From an uncultured Bacteroidales bacterium (lineage in GTDB: Bacteria > Bacteroidota > Bacteroidia > Bacteroidales > FEN-979), in assembly GCA_903885595.1 (NCBI GenBank), contig CAISJJ010000416.1, forward strand, positions 1 through 44,979: DNA of 44,979 nucleotides. The letters run 5' to 3'. The stretch's first letter is position 1. Each line of letters begins with the position of its first letter. The notes under the pieces are model-generated. The model saw only the letters and a list, made by a program, of their open reading frames with translations, had not been told where the DNA came from and made no database searches. The translations under genes were made by a program, and so were the position numbers. Positions 9,301-18,096 of this stretch are shown piece after piece.

Positions 9301-9836
9301 TAGCAGATCAGAGTGTAAATTTTCTCTATTCGCGCAAAGAAGGAACAAATGAGTATCAATTCATGCTGTACCAGGGAAACCCAGTAATGATTGATTTCAT
9401 GCCTTCCTACCCTGCCGGAACCCATTTCAAAACAGTGACTATCAATGGCAAGGAGATTCCATTTACTTCATTTAAATCAGCCCAATCAATCACGCTGATG
9501 GTATCATTCGACCTTGGACCGGCAATAAAACTCATTGTTGAAACGGATGCCGGAATATCAGTGATACCAGCTATTGCTAATCCCAAACCCGGTGATCCTG
9601 CTGAAGGAATGAGAATCCTTGCCACAAGACTTTCAGGAAATCTTTACCATGTTGAGGTAGAGGGTAAAACCGGGAGCTCCGGGATTCTTGAAATATGGTC
9701 GGGCGGGCATAATGTAACAGAAGCTGAAAATGCCAGATTCCTGGATCAAACCGGCAGGATTTCAAGGTTTGCCGTAGATTTTGAACGGTCAGAATCAAAA
9801 TATATGATAAAAACTGTTACAGTTAATATTAAATAG
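6348..9836 (+). CDS. Exported multidomain six-hairpin glycosidase (glycogen debranching-like)
   Basis: This 1162-residue protein has a Sec signal ending SQ near residue 26. Residues about 50-290 resemble a glutamine-amidotransferase-like Rossmann domain of the kind attached to some beta-galactosidases (ALRLYVENGGRLLLTL, GKGKVIAVGAYMNF). A beta-rich region follows. Residues about 590-980 form an (alpha/alpha)6 barrel of the amylo-alpha-1,6-glucosidase/GDE_C type: GWYFGRDAEWSC, HYDAADATPLYIVLAGKY, GHGWVEGGE, GSVWPLFTGWASLA, GFVEEVLNGAE and CWSETMVLQPAIEGMLGL. A beta-sandwich tail ends the protein. It likely cleaves alpha-linked sugars outside the cytoplasm; linkage and substrate are not readable. 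It starts within the stop of the HAD gene and leads the glycosidase run. The GDE-like assignment is by pattern only. Confidence 0.82.
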   Translation: MITPRKTLVYCSIFFFLSTITEVFSQAGKGQDMRMHSISLTRKKDAVAKSNLKPLIGFVNLTPYETADPEIRQAYEQVKSLNEYTTEFLTLQDFVKQSKKNGRFSVIWMHRSDTTPLLAAETNDKLVKALRLYVENGGRLLLTLQAAHYLNILGFEPLMLHDSTKSCVDGGYGRRLGFHAFREHPLFTGLNGGAYINRPSEDTTIRISGFFGLNVPQKGKVIAVDWDYIFLREDSKLVLEYSPGKGKVIAVGAYMNFSISNTNRAHLALFTQNCFKYLLGQFKDQPEFYWDYSISHVTTCLPVAESDRPLMYVPPSVNWDVPASEIDLNRRFATSNFWDVAGERLLTMGTENGGIEEVWAHPFMAMRDYEVGIRFDYKDTIFWLSGERPEIVVNPAFFSRQYKFPRAYLSEMIINDPININGVIHYEYRGVYPAELIIRFKSNLRWMWPYSDRVTGSICHSWDSNLDAITIQDQSGDLNLMIGGTKKPVVHLAGQYDGFTDTKKDSVNKGIPTEKIQVAGLLCYKLEMNDNLDVIFSASSEGYSSTYTQFDKTIHNPVRVFDNALQHSSDILSNSLLITTPDKDFNIGYRWALLAADRFFVNTPGMGKALVAGYSTTRHGWDGGHKVNGRPGYGWYFGRDAEWSCFALLDYGDFGKVKSQLEFFNKYQDLNGKIFHEASTSGLLHYDAADATPLYIVLAGKYFRHTNDTAFLRTSWPHVKRAINFCFSTDTDQDHLIENTNVGHGWVEGGELFGSHSTIYMAGSWGAALTEAAHMAGFMKDIEEESYRLDVKEQQKSINKDFWNASGQFFAYGKNKDGSFRTEQTILPTVPIYFRMTDREKASLALKNIAGNAFTTNWGVRILREDSPWFKPTGYHYGSVWPLFTGWASLAEYATGNPIQGFSHIMNNLNVYKNWGLGFVEEVLNGAEYQPSGVCAHQCWSETMVLQPAIEGMLGLDINAQERKILLAPQLPPQWDSLHVEHIRIADQSVNFLYSRKEGTNEYQFMLYQGNPVMIDFMPSYPAGTHFKTVTINGKEIPFTSFKSAQSITLMVSFDLGPAIKLIVETDAGISVIPAIANPKPGDPAEGMRILATRLSGNLYHVEVEGKTGSSGILEIWSGGHNVTEAENARFLDQTGRISRFAVDFERSESKYMIKTVTVNIK

Positions 9837-9929
9837 CTCATCTACAAACCATTATGACATTTAGTTACAGAAGTGTTTTGATTTTTCTTCATTAACAACT
9901 TCGTAATTCTTCTTGAAATTCTTATCAAT

Positions 9930-12041
9930 ATGAATACCATCCGCGTCATTCTATTTCTGATCCTGGTGCAGCTGGCAGTAAGCGGATCAGCACAATTTCT
10001 TTCTCAATTGCATGCCAGTAAAACTGATGCGTTATATACAACCTATGCTGCTCCCCTGTCGAGGTCAATGTATAAATCGGACCAGGGCTACCAGTTTCAA
10101 TGGTTTGATGATGAATCGGGGATTGAATTCATTTCAAAAGATGGTCCCAATCTTGGAATCGCCTTTCAAAATCAAAATCGCCTGATATTCAGTCTTCAGG
10201 AACATTACAAAGAACCTGTTGTGACAACCTCCTACAGTGACCTGATGAAATATTTTTATTATCCGGTTAAGGATCTAAAGGTCGAGGTTTTTTTTGCCGT
10301 TTACAGTTCAGAAATGACCATAGTGGAGTATCGGCTCAAGAACGATGGTATTTACCCTCTTAAGTTTACCATACTGCCCTACCTCTATTACCCATCATCC
10401 GACAGTACAAATAAGGCTGAACACCAATACTGGCCGGATGGCTACAAATTTCCACTTCAAAAAAAACGGGATGGATGGATGACAGAACACAACATACCTG
10501 TTCTGGAGCAATTGTCCGGACATTTGAATTCAACTCTCAGGTATGACAGTGTTTTGACTTTTTCTTTTAAAAACTTCACAGACCCTTTATCACCGTCAAC
10601 CGGTTTTTTAAAAAAACTGAATCATGCAATAACCAGGCAAAAGCGAACTACCCCTTTCATTGATGGTATAGTGAGTTTCAGAACGATCACTATGCAACCC
10701 GGTGAATCAACGTCGTTCAGGTTGATTACTACGGTGGCGGAGCCCCGAAAGATGAAACTTATTAATGCCGGCAGGCCAGCTGGTATGGCTGGAATGGCTG
10801 ATTATGGTAAGAGCGGACCTGATCTGGAACAGTTGGTGAAAGCGGATGAACAAGCCTATTCGAAGATCCCGAAATTACATTTTACAGACAAAGACAAGGA
10901 GTTGCTTTACTGGAGTTGTTTTTCACTGATGCGGCAATGTATGATGCCGCCGGAGGGTGAATGCAAATTCAATTACTATGTTTTTTCGCGTGAACCCAAA
11001 TGGGGCTGGGGATATGGCGGACAGGTTTTTCATGAGAGTTTGTCAATGCTGGCCTATGCATATATGGATCCCCAGGGTGCGATGAATTCACAGCGGGTTT
11101 TTATGGATCGTCAGAAAGCGGATGGTTATATCAATTACCGGACGGGGCCCTATCTGAATGAAACCATCGAAACCAATGGAAAGCCTACCAGTTCGGCACC
11201 CTGGTTCAACTTTGAGAACTTTGAAATTTATAAAATCACGGGCGACCGGCAGTTCCTGAAGGAGGCCTATATTTCGGGTAAAAAGTTCTACAAGTATTAT
11301 GAAGTCAACCGGGATTCCAACAACAATGGCTTATGCGAATGGGGCGCTCATGCCGAGCTGGAATCGGTGCGTGATGCACGTGTGGCGGTATGGGATAAAG
11401 TTGGCTGGGCAGCTAATTTCGAAGGTCCTGATGTAAATTCTATGATGGTCAAGGAAGCAAAATCGCTGGCTGAAATGGCAAAGCAACTGGGATATGCCGA
11501 TGAATCGAAGAAGTGGCAGGCAGAGGCAGAAGCAAGAGGTGAATTGCTCGATAAAATCATGTGGGATCCGGAAACAAGGTTCTATTACAATGTGAATAAA
11601 AAGGATCAGTCTTTCAATTTTAACGCAACCAATGATCTCAGGATAAAAGAAATCATAGGATTCCTGCCACTATGGGCAGGTGTGGCTGACCATGAAAAAG
11701 CAGGGTATCTTGTTGAAAAATTGCTGGACACTGCAGAATTCTGGCGGCCTTACGGTATCCCATCCCTATCAGCAAAAAGTAATTATTATTGTCCGATCGG
11801 GTATTGGAACGGACCGGTTTGGGTACAATGGGAATACCTGTTGTACCGTGGACTTCGTGATTACGGTTATAACGAGGTGGCAAACGAGCTCGCTTCACGC
11901 GTGATGGACAACATGGTCTATCATCTGAAGACCGACCATGTTTTCTGGGAGTTTTACAGTGCCGATGATCGCCAGGCAGGCTGGAACAAAGCCTATATAT
12001 GGGCCGGACTTGCTGCCCGGTTCCTGATAGATAAAAATTAA
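9930..12041 (+). CDS. Exported GH63-like (MGH1-type) glycoside hydrolase, copy 1
   Basis: This 703-residue protein has a signal MNTIRVILFLILVQLAVSG and a cleavage point after SAQ. The N-terminal half is a beta-sandwich (LYTTYAAPLSRSMY onward). The C-terminal half is an (alpha/alpha)6 barrel with the GH63/GH37-like marks WGWGYGGQVFHESLSMLAY, NGLCEWGAHAELESVRDA, RPYGIPSLSA, YWNGPVWVQWEYLLYRGL and FWEFYSADD. By family knowledge one acid lies in the central ESVRD region and the base is the Glu of WEFYS. It is predicted to hydrolyse an alpha-glucoside or alpha-mannoside in the periplasm or at the cell surface. It is paralogous to the gene at 12864-15008. The 93-bp gap before it shows no clear promoter. 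Confidence 0.85.
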   Translation: MNTIRVILFLILVQLAVSGSAQFLSQLHASKTDALYTTYAAPLSRSMYKSDQGYQFQWFDDESGIEFISKDGPNLGIAFQNQNRLIFSLQEHYKEPVVTTSYSDLMKYFYYPVKDLKVEVFFAVYSSEMTIVEYRLKNDGIYPLKFTILPYLYYPSSDSTNKAEHQYWPDGYKFPLQKKRDGWMTEHNIPVLEQLSGHLNSTLRYDSVLTFSFKNFTDPLSPSTGFLKKLNHAITRQKRTTPFIDGIVSFRTITMQPGESTSFRLITTVAEPRKMKLINAGRPAGMAGMADYGKSGPDLEQLVKADEQAYSKIPKLHFTDKDKELLYWSCFSLMRQCMMPPEGECKFNYYVFSREPKWGWGYGGQVFHESLSMLAYAYMDPQGAMNSQRVFMDRQKADGYINYRTGPYLNETIETNGKPTSSAPWFNFENFEIYKITGDRQFLKEAYISGKKFYKYYEVNRDSNNNGLCEWGAHAELESVRDARVAVWDKVGWAANFEGPDVNSMMVKEAKSLAEMAKQLGYADESKKWQAEAEARGELLDKIMWDPETRFYYNVNKKDQSFNFNATNDLRIKEIIGFLPLWAGVADHEKAGYLVEKLLDTAEFWRPYGIPSLSAKSNYYCPIGYWNGPVWVQWEYLLYRGLRDYGYNEVANELASRVMDNMVYHLKTDHVFWEFYSADDRQAGWNKAYIWAGLAARFLIDKN

Positions 12042-12064
12042 ATCTCAAACATCCAACATAATTA

Positions 12065-12724
12065 ATGGAAAACCAACCTAAGAAAACAGCAATTGTTGCA
12101 GGAGCCACAGGACTTGTGGGAGAGCAACTGATCAGGCAGCTCATGTCTGACCCGGCTTATGTGAAAGTCATTGCAGTTGTCAGAAAAAAACTGGAAGTAT
12201 CCCATGAGAAACTGAAACAGGAGGTGATAGATTTCGGAAAATTACCTGAGGTTATCGCCAACCTGTATGCTGACCATGGGTTCTGTTGTCTTGGAACAAC
12301 GATTAAAAAAGCGGGAAGTAAGGATAAGCAGTACCTCATTGACCACGACTATGTTATCTCCTTTGCCAGGGGTTGTCATTCTGCCGGTATAAGCAGGTTT
12401 GCAGTGGTTTCATCCATTGGCGCAAATGCTGATTCATCAAACTTTTATCTCAGGACCAAAGGTGAAATGGAGCACGACCTGCAAAAGATCCCCTTTAAGA
12501 CTTTATGCATTTTTCAACCCTCTCTTTTAATAGGAGACCGGAAGGAGTTCCGGGCCGGGGAGAAAGGAGCAACCTTCATTATGAAGGCATTAAATCCATT
12601 AATGATTGGAGGGTTGAAGAAGTATCGCGGGGTTTTGGCGGCCACCGTGGCCCAATGTATGATCAGACAATTGATATCGGACGATACGGGGGTGAAGATA
12701 ATACGGTCTGATGAAATTTCCTGA
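12065..12724 (+). CDS. NAD(P)-binding atypical SDR (HTATIP2/TIP30-like)
   Basis: This 219-residue cytoplasmic protein has a Rossmann motif AIVAGATGLVGEQLIRQLM at residues 10-28. FCCLGTTIKKAGSK, VVSSIGANADSSNFYLRTKGEME (Tyr-x3-Lys) and QPSLLIGDRKEFR are typical of the HTATIP2-like atypical SDRs often called NAD-dependent epimerase/dehydratase. No signal peptide is present, unlike its neighbours. It starts 24 bp after copy 1 of the GH63-like enzymes and sits inside the glycosidase run, so it may be co-transcribed, yet nothing shows a functional link. Its substrate is unknown. Confidence 0.85.
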   Translation: MENQPKKTAIVAGATGLVGEQLIRQLMSDPAYVKVIAVVRKKLEVSHEKLKQEVIDFGKLPEVIANLYADHGFCCLGTTIKKAGSKDKQYLIDHDYVISFARGCHSAGISRFAVVSSIGANADSSNFYLRTKGEMEHDLQKIPFKTLCIFQPSLLIGDRKEFRAGEKGATFIMKALNPLMIGGLKKYRGVLAATVAQCMIRQLISDDTGVKIIRSDEIS

Positions 12725-12863
12725 TGACCGATTTAGTTGTTGCAACTCAAAAAAACCAACAGGGCAGGCAAAATGAAGTATCCCTGCGCAGCAATTTTGT
12801 AATTTACAGTTTAGAAGTAAAAAATATTGGATCAAGCATCAAACAGGTTTAAACTCAGGTAAT

Positions 12864-15008
12864 ATGAAAATGTGGTTTGTTCCCCTTTTTTTCCTTTTCA
12901 TCAGTATGCCGGTCCTGGCACAGCAATTCAAACTCGTTGAGGATTATCTCCGGATCAACGCAAATGCAAATGATCCTTTGTATACCACTTATGCCGCTGC
13001 CATGTCAAGGTCGCAACTATATGGAGATAAAGCCTATAAGATGGACTACTTTTCTGATTGCAGGCCGGTTAGTTATTCTTCAGACCATGCCGGAACTATG
13101 TTTTGCATCTGGAAAGTGGATGAGGTGGTTATTCCAAAGATCGGTGAATACCTCATGAAACCTGTGGTGAAGTTTTCCTTTCCGGATATGGCTCTTCTCG
13201 AATATGAACCCTTTCGCGGTATCCGGGTTAAGGAGACCTTCTTTGTTTATAGTTCTGCCATTGCCATGGTAGATATGGAAATCAAAAATACAGATAAAAT
13301 TCCGCACGACATCGCCGTCTATCCTGTATTGGAAATGGGCAACGATTCGCTCGAAATAGTCAGCTATAATAAAAATTCAGATGGTTATATCACGCACCGT
13401 TATGAAAGTCCTTACCGGCTTATCAGCAGTCTGAAGGTGGACTATGGATATCCGGTGATGGTCAGGGATTTTTTTTCAAGCAACCACAAGACTGCTTCGC
13501 ATGGAGGTTATTCTGGTAATATGGATGATTTTTATAACACGATTAAAACTGATTTTTACGCTGATAACCGGGTCGATTCGTTGAATATGAAATCAGTGGG
13601 TAATGTTGATTTCATTGCGTTGCATCTGAAGAAACGGTTAAAACCTGGCGAAGTTGTCAATTTCAGGTACCTGAGAGGATTCCAGGATCAAAAGAAAGAC
13701 CAGACTGAACTGATCAGGGAGGCCGATTCCATAAAGAATTTCATGTTGAAGAGCTATTTCGAGGACAACCTGATCCTTTATTCCAAGATTCCGCGGCTCG
13801 CATTTAAAAACAAGCCGGAGAAACTGGCCTACATCAGTGCGTTTAACCTGGCGAGGGGCTGTATGTACCCACCATCAGGAAAAACCAAATACAATTTTTA
13901 CGTTTTTTCTCGTAACCCTCTGTGGGGATGGGGTCACGGGCACCAGGTTCTGCATGAATCGCTGAGCATGATGGCCTATGCTTATTTAGATCCCAAGTCG
14001 GCACAAGGATCTCAAAGGGTGTACATGGAGCAGCAGAACCTAGAGGGTCTGATTGCTTATCGTCACGGACCGCGAGGATTGCAGGACTATCCGCACAAGA
14101 ATATGCCGACAACATCGGCACCATTTTTCAGCTGGATCAACCTGGAGGTGTACAAGGCAGGAAAAGACAACCAATTTCTTTCTGATGCATATGAATCAGG
14201 AGTCCGGTACGTGGAGTGGCTTATTAAAAACCGGGATACAGATCAGGATGGCACCTTTGAGTGGGGGCCATACGGCATCATTGAAAATGTGCGTGACTGG
14301 TATAATGCAGTATTCCAGGTTTCGGCCGAGCGTTATCTTGATGTAGATAAAGAGGATATTTCAGATGAACTGGAGTGCCTGGATCTTACTTTGATGGTGA
14401 TCAAGGAGGAAAGGAGTCTTGCGCAAATGGCTAAAATACTCGGTAAAACCGAAGAGTCCAAAAAATGGACGGAACTGGCTGATACTACAGCAAGGCTTGT
14501 TAATGAGCGGATGTGGGATGAAACAACTGGATTTTATTACTCGGTAAATAAAAAAGATCACACCTTCAATTTTATGACCCGCGACCTGAAACGACAAGAA
14601 ATTATCGGTTTTTTAGCTCTTTGGGCAGAGGCAGCCCCAAAGGATCGGGCAGCCAGGTTGATTCAGGTACTCACCGATACCACTAAATTCTGGCGAAAAT
14701 ATGGTGTCCCTACCCTTTCAGCCCAGGATCCCTGGTACAGTCCAAATGTTGACTATTGCTGTAAATGGAACGGGCCGGTATGGATGTTATGGGATTATAT
14801 GGTGTACGACGGTCTGCGAAACTATGGGTACAAAGAGATTGCCCGACAGCTGGCCGAGAAAATGGTACGATCGGTAACCATTCAGCTATCGAAAAATCAC
14901 AACTACTGGGAATCGTATAGTCCCGACAATGAAGTGCTGAATTGCCCTCCCAACTATATCTGGGATGCCATAATAGCGAAATTGCTGATAGATGAAAGTC
15001 AGAAATAG
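12864..15008 (+). CDS. Exported GH63-like (MGH1-type) glycoside hydrolase, copy 2
   Basis: This 714-residue paralogue of the 9930-12041 product shares the whole architecture: signal MKMWFVPLFFLFISMPVLAQ, LYTTYAAAMSRSQ, WGWGHGHQVLHESLSMMAYAY, FEWGPYGIIENVRDW, RKYGVPTLSAQDPWYSP, KWNGPVWMLWDYMVYDGLR and YWESYSPDN. The Glu of WESYS matches the base region of GH63-like enzymes. Sequence divergence from copy 1 is large, so the two probably act on different linkages or positions of one glycan rather than being a recent duplication. The gap before it (12725-12863) shows no other feature. It is followed after 29 bp by the GH172 gene. Confidence 0.85.
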   Translation: MKMWFVPLFFLFISMPVLAQQFKLVEDYLRINANANDPLYTTYAAAMSRSQLYGDKAYKMDYFSDCRPVSYSSDHAGTMFCIWKVDEVVIPKIGEYLMKPVVKFSFPDMALLEYEPFRGIRVKETFFVYSSAIAMVDMEIKNTDKIPHDIAVYPVLEMGNDSLEIVSYNKNSDGYITHRYESPYRLISSLKVDYGYPVMVRDFFSSNHKTASHGGYSGNMDDFYNTIKTDFYADNRVDSLNMKSVGNVDFIALHLKKRLKPGEVVNFRYLRGFQDQKKDQTELIREADSIKNFMLKSYFEDNLILYSKIPRLAFKNKPEKLAYISAFNLARGCMYPPSGKTKYNFYVFSRNPLWGWGHGHQVLHESLSMMAYAYLDPKSAQGSQRVYMEQQNLEGLIAYRHGPRGLQDYPHKNMPTTSAPFFSWINLEVYKAGKDNQFLSDAYESGVRYVEWLIKNRDTDQDGTFEWGPYGIIENVRDWYNAVFQVSAERYLDVDKEDISDELECLDLTLMVIKEERSLAQMAKILGKTEESKKWTELADTTARLVNERMWDETTGFYYSVNKKDHTFNFMTRDLKRQEIIGFLALWAEAAPKDRAARLIQVLTDTTKFWRKYGVPTLSAQDPWYSPNVDYCCKWNGPVWMLWDYMVYDGLRNYGYKEIARQLAEKMVRSVTIQLSKNHNYWESYSPDNEVLNCPPNYIWDAIIAKLLIDESQK

Positions 15009-15037
15009 TATACCTTTGCAGGTTGAAAGGAAGTTAT

Positions 15038-17035
15038 ATGAATAAATTTTTTTTCCTGGCTTCAGTTTCCGGATTGATATGGTTACTCTGTTTATCGTCG
15101 TGCAATACGGGCTACCGCACTGATATCCAGCAGTTAATGTCACCGGCAGCCCTGCCATACCTGAAAAACAGCAAACTGATTCAGGTCTCAAGCTTTGATT
15201 CTTCGGGGGGTAACAATGACCGGATCTCAGTTGCTCCAGGGAAAAAGGCGACCATTTTTAATGCAGAAGGGCCCGGGATGATTGTGAGGATGTGGTTTAC
15301 CATCGATTCGCGGGACCCCTATTTTCTGCGCAGGATCGTAATCCGGATTTACTGGGATGACGAACCTAAACCTTCGGTAGAGGCTCCGATCGGGGATTTC
15401 TTCGGATGCGGTATTAAATATATACCCTATATGTCTCAGTTTTTAGGCATGACCAGCGGGGGTTATCTTTGTTACTTTCCAATGCCTTTTGAACGAAAAG
15501 CCCGCATTGAAATTACCAACGAGACCAAGCAGGAAATTTTTGGTTTCTTTTATCAAATTGATTATCAGAAATTTGAAGGAGCCCTCGAATCGGATGTAGC
15601 CTATTTCCATGCACAGTGGAACCGGAGCATACGGACCAATTATGATTCAAATTTTGTAATAATGAAGGCTGAGGGTAAGGGACATCTCGTGGGGGTAAAT
15701 CTTAATATCCAATCATATGATGGGGGGCTTGGGTTTCTTGAAGGTGATGATATGATTTACGTTGACGGAGAGAAGAGGCCTTCGATTCATGGAACCGGAA
15801 CCGAAGATTTTTTTTCCGGGGGATGGTATTTCAATCACGGAGAATTTGCCGGTCCATATAATGGGCTAATCTATAAAAATGATACACTTGGGCAGATTGC
15901 CGCCTACCGCCATTATATTTTAGATCCGGTCCCATTTAAGAAAAACATAAAAGTCACCATTGAACATGGCCATGGGAACCAGGATATTGCTGATTACAGT
16001 TCGACCGCCTACTGGTACCAAATGGAACCACACAAACCCTTTCCTCATTTCCCGATTGCAGGCCAACGGATTCCATTGCGAATTGTTAAGCCCGCACGTA
16101 TGTTCGAAGCTGAGAAACTGCAATTCAAACTTGAAGGGTTAAAATCAAGGGTAATGGATATGTCGGACAATGGGCCTGAATGGGGTGAAAACAGGCAAAT
16201 TTTAATTGAAGCACACGACAAATCATCTTTTGGACTGGATCTTAATGGACTGAAAGAATCAGTTTATGACATGCATCTTTTTTATTCAAAAGGCCCTGAT
16301 TACGGGAATGCCGAAATCTATGTAAATAACAGCAAAGTTGGAACCATCCGTGGATATTCGCCCCACATCCTCCCCAACGGCAAAGTAACCCTGTCAGGGT
16401 TGAAAACCCTGACAGGATCCGTTGATATCCGTTTCATAGTTACCGGCAAAGATGAATTATCCAAGGGATATAATATTGCCCTGGATGGTGTAAGCATGGA
16501 ACCCAAGCGCGTTTACATCCCTGAATGGTATATCCTTGGGCCATTTCCGAATCCTCATAAGACCGGGTTTAACCGTCGTGGACTCGACTCAGTGTATCTT
16601 CCTGAGAAAATGATCGATCTTCAAAAGGAATATTATGGAATAACGAAGGACCCGATCCGGTGGACCCACACCCTAACCCCTTTGAATGGATCTCTTTCGC
16701 TCACTGATATAATTTATCCTCGTGAGTACGTTGTAAGTTATGCACTTACCTATATTTATTCACCTGACCTACGCAAAGCAATCCTGTTTATTGGAACGGA
16801 TGATGGAGGCAAGGTGTTTTTCAACGGGAAAGAGGTTTACCGATACCTTGGGGAGCGGATTGCCGAGCCAGATCAGGCTGAAATAGAGTTAAGTATGAAA
16901 CCGGGATGGAACACCTTGCTGCTGAAAGTAGAAAATAATATGGGTCAATATGCTTTTTATGCCAGGTTAGTTGACCGTGAGAATAAACTGGTTGTAAGCA
17001 CAGAAAAGAAGCATCCCTCTGAAACCGAAAAATGA
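15038..17035 (+). CDS. GH172 (DUF2961) lipoprotein with C-terminal carbohydrate-binding-like region
   Basis: The ATG at 15038 is chosen over an upstream in-frame TTG at 15023 because it gives a compact lipoprotein signal, MNKFFFLASVSGLIWLLCL followed by SSCN. The GH172 core has QVSSFDSSGGNNDR, AEGPGMIVRMWFTID, RIYWDDEPKPSVEAPIGDFFG and GTGTEDFFSGGWYFN; family members are exo-acting alpha-D-arabinofuranosidases or fructofuranosidases and the Glu of GTEDFF is a likely catalytic residue. After about residue 490 a separate beta-rich segment (PEWYILGPFPNPH, LFIGTDDGGKVFFNGKEV, PGWNTLLLKVENN) looks like a PA14/NPCBM-like binding module. A 27-bp palindrome lies inside the frame at 16390-16416. The stop overlaps the CAP gene by 4 nt. 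Confidence 0.88.
   Translation: MNKFFFLASVSGLIWLLCLSSCNTGYRTDIQQLMSPAALPYLKNSKLIQVSSFDSSGGNNDRISVAPGKKATIFNAEGPGMIVRMWFTIDSRDPYFLRRIVIRIYWDDEPKPSVEAPIGDFFGCGIKYIPYMSQFLGMTSGGYLCYFPMPFERKARIEITNETKQEIFGFFYQIDYQKFEGALESDVAYFHAQWNRSIRTNYDSNFVIMKAEGKGHLVGVNLNIQSYDGGLGFLEGDDMIYVDGEKRPSIHGTGTEDFFSGGWYFNHGEFAGPYNGLIYKNDTLGQIAAYRHYILDPVPFKKNIKVTIEHGHGNQDIADYSSTAYWYQMEPHKPFPHFPIAGQRIPLRIVKPARMFEAEKLQFKLEGLKSRVMDMSDNGPEWGENRQILIEAHDKSSFGLDLNGLKESVYDMHLFYSKGPDYGNAEIYVNNSKVGTIRGYSPHILPNGKVTLSGLKTLTGSVDIRFIVTGKDELSKGYNIALDGVSMEPKRVYIPEWYILGPFPNPHKTGFNRRGLDSVYLPEKMIDLQKEYYGITKDPIRWTHTLTPLNGSLSLTDIIYPREYVVSYALTYIYSPDLRKAILFIGTDDGGKVFFNGKEVYRYLGERIAEPDQAEIELSMKPGWNTLLLKVENNMGQYAFYARLVDRENKLVVSTEKKHPSETEK
16390..16416. 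repeat. Perfect 12-bp palindrome with 3-nt loop inside the GH172 gene
   Basis: The arm cctgtcagggtt is followed by gaa and then aaccctgacagg. It is translated in frame (VTLSGLKTLTGS). There is no run of T after it and it lies mid-gene, so it is not a terminator. Confidence 0.9.
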
Positions 17036-18096
17036 TCAGTAGAAAACTTATACACATATGGTTGTTTTTGGAGCTCCTGGGTTTGGTATGTGGCGTCGTG
17101 CCCTCGACTTTTAGTCAAACAATTGTGAAACAGGGCAAACCAGTCCCCTCCAATTTTTGTATCAGTGCCCGGGAGGTGTACCTGCACAGGATGATCAATG
17201 ACTACCGGCAGTATTACAACCTGCCTCCTATCCCTCTCTCAAAATCATTGTGTTATGTTGCTGCCCTGCATGCCAAGGATCTTTTACTGCAACATCCCGA
17301 TCAGGGAGCCTGCAATTTTCATTCCTGGTCAGACAAAGGCCCCTGGCTTCCATTTTGTTATCCAAGAGATGAAAACAAGAAGAATTCAGTTTGGGATAAG
17401 CCCCGCGAATTGACAAAGTATCCATCCAAGGCTTATGAAATTGTGTACTGGGAGAATAATCCGCTTATACAGGACACGATACTCATGGTTTGGAAAATGG
17501 AGGAATATTTCAACAATTTTCTGTTAAATTCCGGAAAATGGCAGGGAAAAACCTGGAATGCGATCGGTATTGCCGTTTATGAAAACTATGCCTGTGCATG
17601 GTTTGGCGAGATCCCCGATCCCGAGGGTGTTGCTATAATGTGCGGCAGTAAACCGGTAATTCAGGAAAAAGATACGATGAAACAGGTTATAAAAGCCGCT
17701 TTAAAATCTCCTGTGCAACCTCCGCCGGTTAAGACAAAGAAAGCCAAAAACGGTAAAACTGGTGATAATGTGAGTGACAGTGTGATAATGAAAAAATCAG
17801 ATACCTTAAAAGTGCAACTGATTGAATCTCCTGCTTTAAATGCAATTGTTCCCAGACAACCTACTGATTCGGCATCTGGAACATATTATCTCATTATAAA
17901 TTCCATGCTTACAAAAGAGAAAGCGAATGAGTTGGTCAGTACCCTCAAATCAAAAGGTCATCCTAACGCAAAGCTGGTTGAAAAAAATGGGAAGAACAAT
18001 GTTTCGCTGATAGATTCGCCTGATAAAGCAGCGATCACCGTCATTTTGAAAGAGGTGAAAAAGACTTATCGAGATGCGTGGCTTTTGAAGAAGTGA
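17032..18096 (+). CDS. Exported CAP-domain protein with C-terminal SPOR domain
   Basis: This 354-residue protein has a Sec signal ending near FSQ at residue 30. Residues about 44-205 match a CAP (SCP/PR-1) domain: REVYLHRMINDYRQYYNLPP, LCYVAALHAKDLL, NFHSWSDKGPW, WNAIGIAVYENYACAWFGE. A Lys/Pro-rich linker follows, and residues about 275-354 look like a SPOR domain (TYYLIINSMLTKEKANELVS, AITVILKEVKKTYRDAW). SPOR domains bind denuded peptidoglycan, which suggests attachment to the cell wall or septum. It starts within the stop of the GH172 gene and closes the operon. CAP domains without obvious enzymatic role are common; its activity is unknown. Confidence 0.83.
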   Translation: MISRKLIHIWLFLELLGLVCGVVPSTFSQTIVKQGKPVPSNFCISAREVYLHRMINDYRQYYNLPPIPLSKSLCYVAALHAKDLLLQHPDQGACNFHSWSDKGPWLPFCYPRDENKKNSVWDKPRELTKYPSKAYEIVYWENNPLIQDTILMVWKMEEYFNNFLLNSGKWQGKTWNAIGIAVYENYACAWFGEIPDPEGVAIMCGSKPVIQEKDTMKQVIKAALKSPVQPPPVKTKKAKNGKTGDNVSDSVIMKKSDTLKVQLIESPALNAIVPRQPTDSASGTYYLIINSMLTKEKANELVSTLKSKGHPNAKLVEKNGKNNVSLIDSPDKAAITVILKEVKKTYRDAWLLKK

